Below are positions 33,034 to 33,797 of a stretch of 33,797 bases of DNA, piece by piece. Both the position numbers and the translations under genes were made by a program. The notes below the pieces were generated by a model, which worked only from the letters and a program-made list of their open reading frames with translations, had not been told where the DNA came from and did no database searches. The stretch covers positions 2,441,045 to 2,474,841 of the forward strand of contig NZ_CP024915.1 of NCBI RefSeq assembly GCF_002953615.1. Direction: 5' to 3'. Origin of the DNA: Arthrobacter agilis. Its GTDB lineage: Bacteria > Actinomycetota > Actinomycetes > Actinomycetales > Micrococcaceae. The first letter of the stretch is position 1. Each line of letters opens with the position of its first letter.

Positions 33034-33797
33034 GTGGCACCGAAGAAAGTACTTGCCGTGGTGTTGGCAGGCGGAGAAGGCAAGCGGCTGATGCCATTGA
33101 CGGCGGACAGGGCCAAGCCCGCCGTGCCGTTCGCGGGGAGCTACCGGCTCATAGACTTCGCGCTGTCCAACCTGGTCAACTCGGGATACCTCCAGATCGT
33201 GGTGCTGACGCAGTACAAGTCGCACAGCCTCGACCGGCACATCTCCGAGACCTGGCGGATGTCCACGCAGCTGCAGAACTACATCGCGTCCGTCCCCGCG
33301 CAGCAGCGACGCGGCAAGAGCTGGTTCCTCGGCAGCGCCAATGCCATCTACCAGTCCCTGAACCTCATCCACGACGCCCAGCCGGACATCGTCGTCGTGA
33401 TCGGCGCGGACCACGTGTACCGCATGGACTTCCAGCAGATGGTCGACGCCCATGTGAAGAGCGGCGCTTCCGTGAGCGTCGCGGCCGTGCGACAGCCGAT
33501 GAACCTCGTGGACCAGTTCGGCGTCATCGAGGTCGACCAGCACGACCCCGGTCGCATCGCGGCGTTCGTCGAGAAGCCGACGACGACGCCGGGCTTGCCG
33601 GACGATCCGAACAGCTTCCTCGCGTCGATGGGCAACTACGTCTTCACCACTGATGCGCTCGTCAAGGCCCTCGAGGACGACGCCGCACGGCTCGACACCA
33701 AACACGACATGGGCGGGGACATCATCCCCTACTTCGTGGAGCGCAACGACGCCGCGGTGTACGACTTCACGACGAACGACATCCCGGGCGCCACCGA
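33034..33797 (+). CDS. glgC: Glucose-1-phosphate adenylyltransferase, N-terminal part (cut by window edge)
   Basis: The frame starts at GTG 33034 ([20 protein letters not shown]) after CGGGGGG and is open to the window end, giving 254 residues. The nucleotidyltransferase motif [11 protein letters not shown] with AKPAVPFAG, the segment [33 protein letters not shown] and [13 protein letters not shown] are all present as in bacterial GlgC. The regulatory C-terminal beta-helix lies beyond the edge. It makes ADP-glucose from ATP and glucose-1-phosphate, the first committed step of glycogen synthesis, and supplies the divergent glgA product. Confidence 0.96.
   Translation, partial: MAPKKVLAVVLAGGEGKRLMPLTADRAKPAVPFAGSYRLIDFALSNLVNSGYLQIVVLTQYKSHSLDRHISETWRMSTQLQNYIASVPAQQRRGKSWFLGSANAIYQSLNLIHDAQPDIVVVIGADHVYRMDFQQMVDAHVKSGASVSVAAVRQPMNLVDQFGVIEVDQHDPGRIAAFVEKPTTTPGLPDDPNSFLASMGNYVFTTDALVKALEDDAARLDTKHDMGGDIIPYFVERNDAAVYDFTTNDIPGAT

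Noticed and set aside
1-33797. tRNA, rRNA, CRISPR arrays, transposases, integrases and phage genes
   Set aside because: None of the expected conserved sequences, regular repeats or protein motifs were seen on either strand.

Overview
The window is high-GC DNA from an actinobacterium, most likely a member of the Micrococcales close to Arthrobacter (Micrococcaceae). This rests on the divergent actinobacterial glgA/glgC pair, GAF-ANTAR regulators, a DUF2256/DUF3253 fusion, several DUF2254/DUF1345/DUF1304/Pr6Pr membrane proteins, frequent GTG starts and strong G/C preference at third codon positions. The genus is an inference; no rRNA or tRNA gene is present to confirm it.

Layout. 1-2.9 kb: a DUF2254 membrane protein cut by the window edge, two small membrane proteins, and a short STAS-like (DUF7793-type) protein beside an apparent relic of a paralogue. 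3.0-7.9 kb: a LysR-type regulator diverges from a rightward set holding two glutathione-independent formaldehyde-dehydrogenase-type zinc enzymes that flank a small membrane-anchored protein, followed by a DUF1345 membrane protein. 8.2-10.3 kb: a leftward Ktr/Trk potassium uptake pair (ktrB-ktrA). 10.7-14.5 kb: a decay zone with a frameshifted gene, an SRAP/YedK peptidase broken by one stop codon, an intact DUF2256/DUF3253 gene, a small two-helix membrane gene with an internal stop, a frameshifted DUF6504-like gene and the tail of an MprF-type enzyme. 14.7-16.9 kb: a lipoprotein, a full DUF2254 protein and a YrhK-like protein. 17.1-20.1 kb: a signalling block with a STAS-like protein, a small acidic protein, a degenerate Hpt-like protein, a GAF-ANTAR regulator and a convergent GAF protein. 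20.4-22.3 kb: an ANTAR relic, then a processive family 2 glycosyltransferase with a small membrane partner. 22.6-27.2 kb: single genes (DHFR/RibD-like reductase, Pr6Pr protein, VOC protein, DUF1304 protein, a second DUF7793-type protein) with a second ANTAR relic. 27.5-29.9 kb: a secreted family PL11 rhamnogalacturonan lyase with a strong terminator and a LacI-type operator-like site. 30.1-31.4 kb: small unknown proteins. 31.7-33.8 kb: divergent glgA and glgC (glgC is cut by the window edge).

How it fits together. The LysR/dehydrogenase set suggests aldehyde (formaldehyde) detoxification. The GAF, ANTAR, STAS-like and Hpt-like proteins look like a small-molecule or stress-sensing network without a histidine kinase or anti-sigma kinase in the window. 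The most unusual property of the window is the number of broken genes, including two decayed ANTAR domains near one intact GAF-ANTAR gene. I see no CRISPR array, transposase, integrase, prophage or obvious defence system. The best candidate for something undescribed is the 17.1-20.1 kb signalling block, and its novelty is a hypothesis only.
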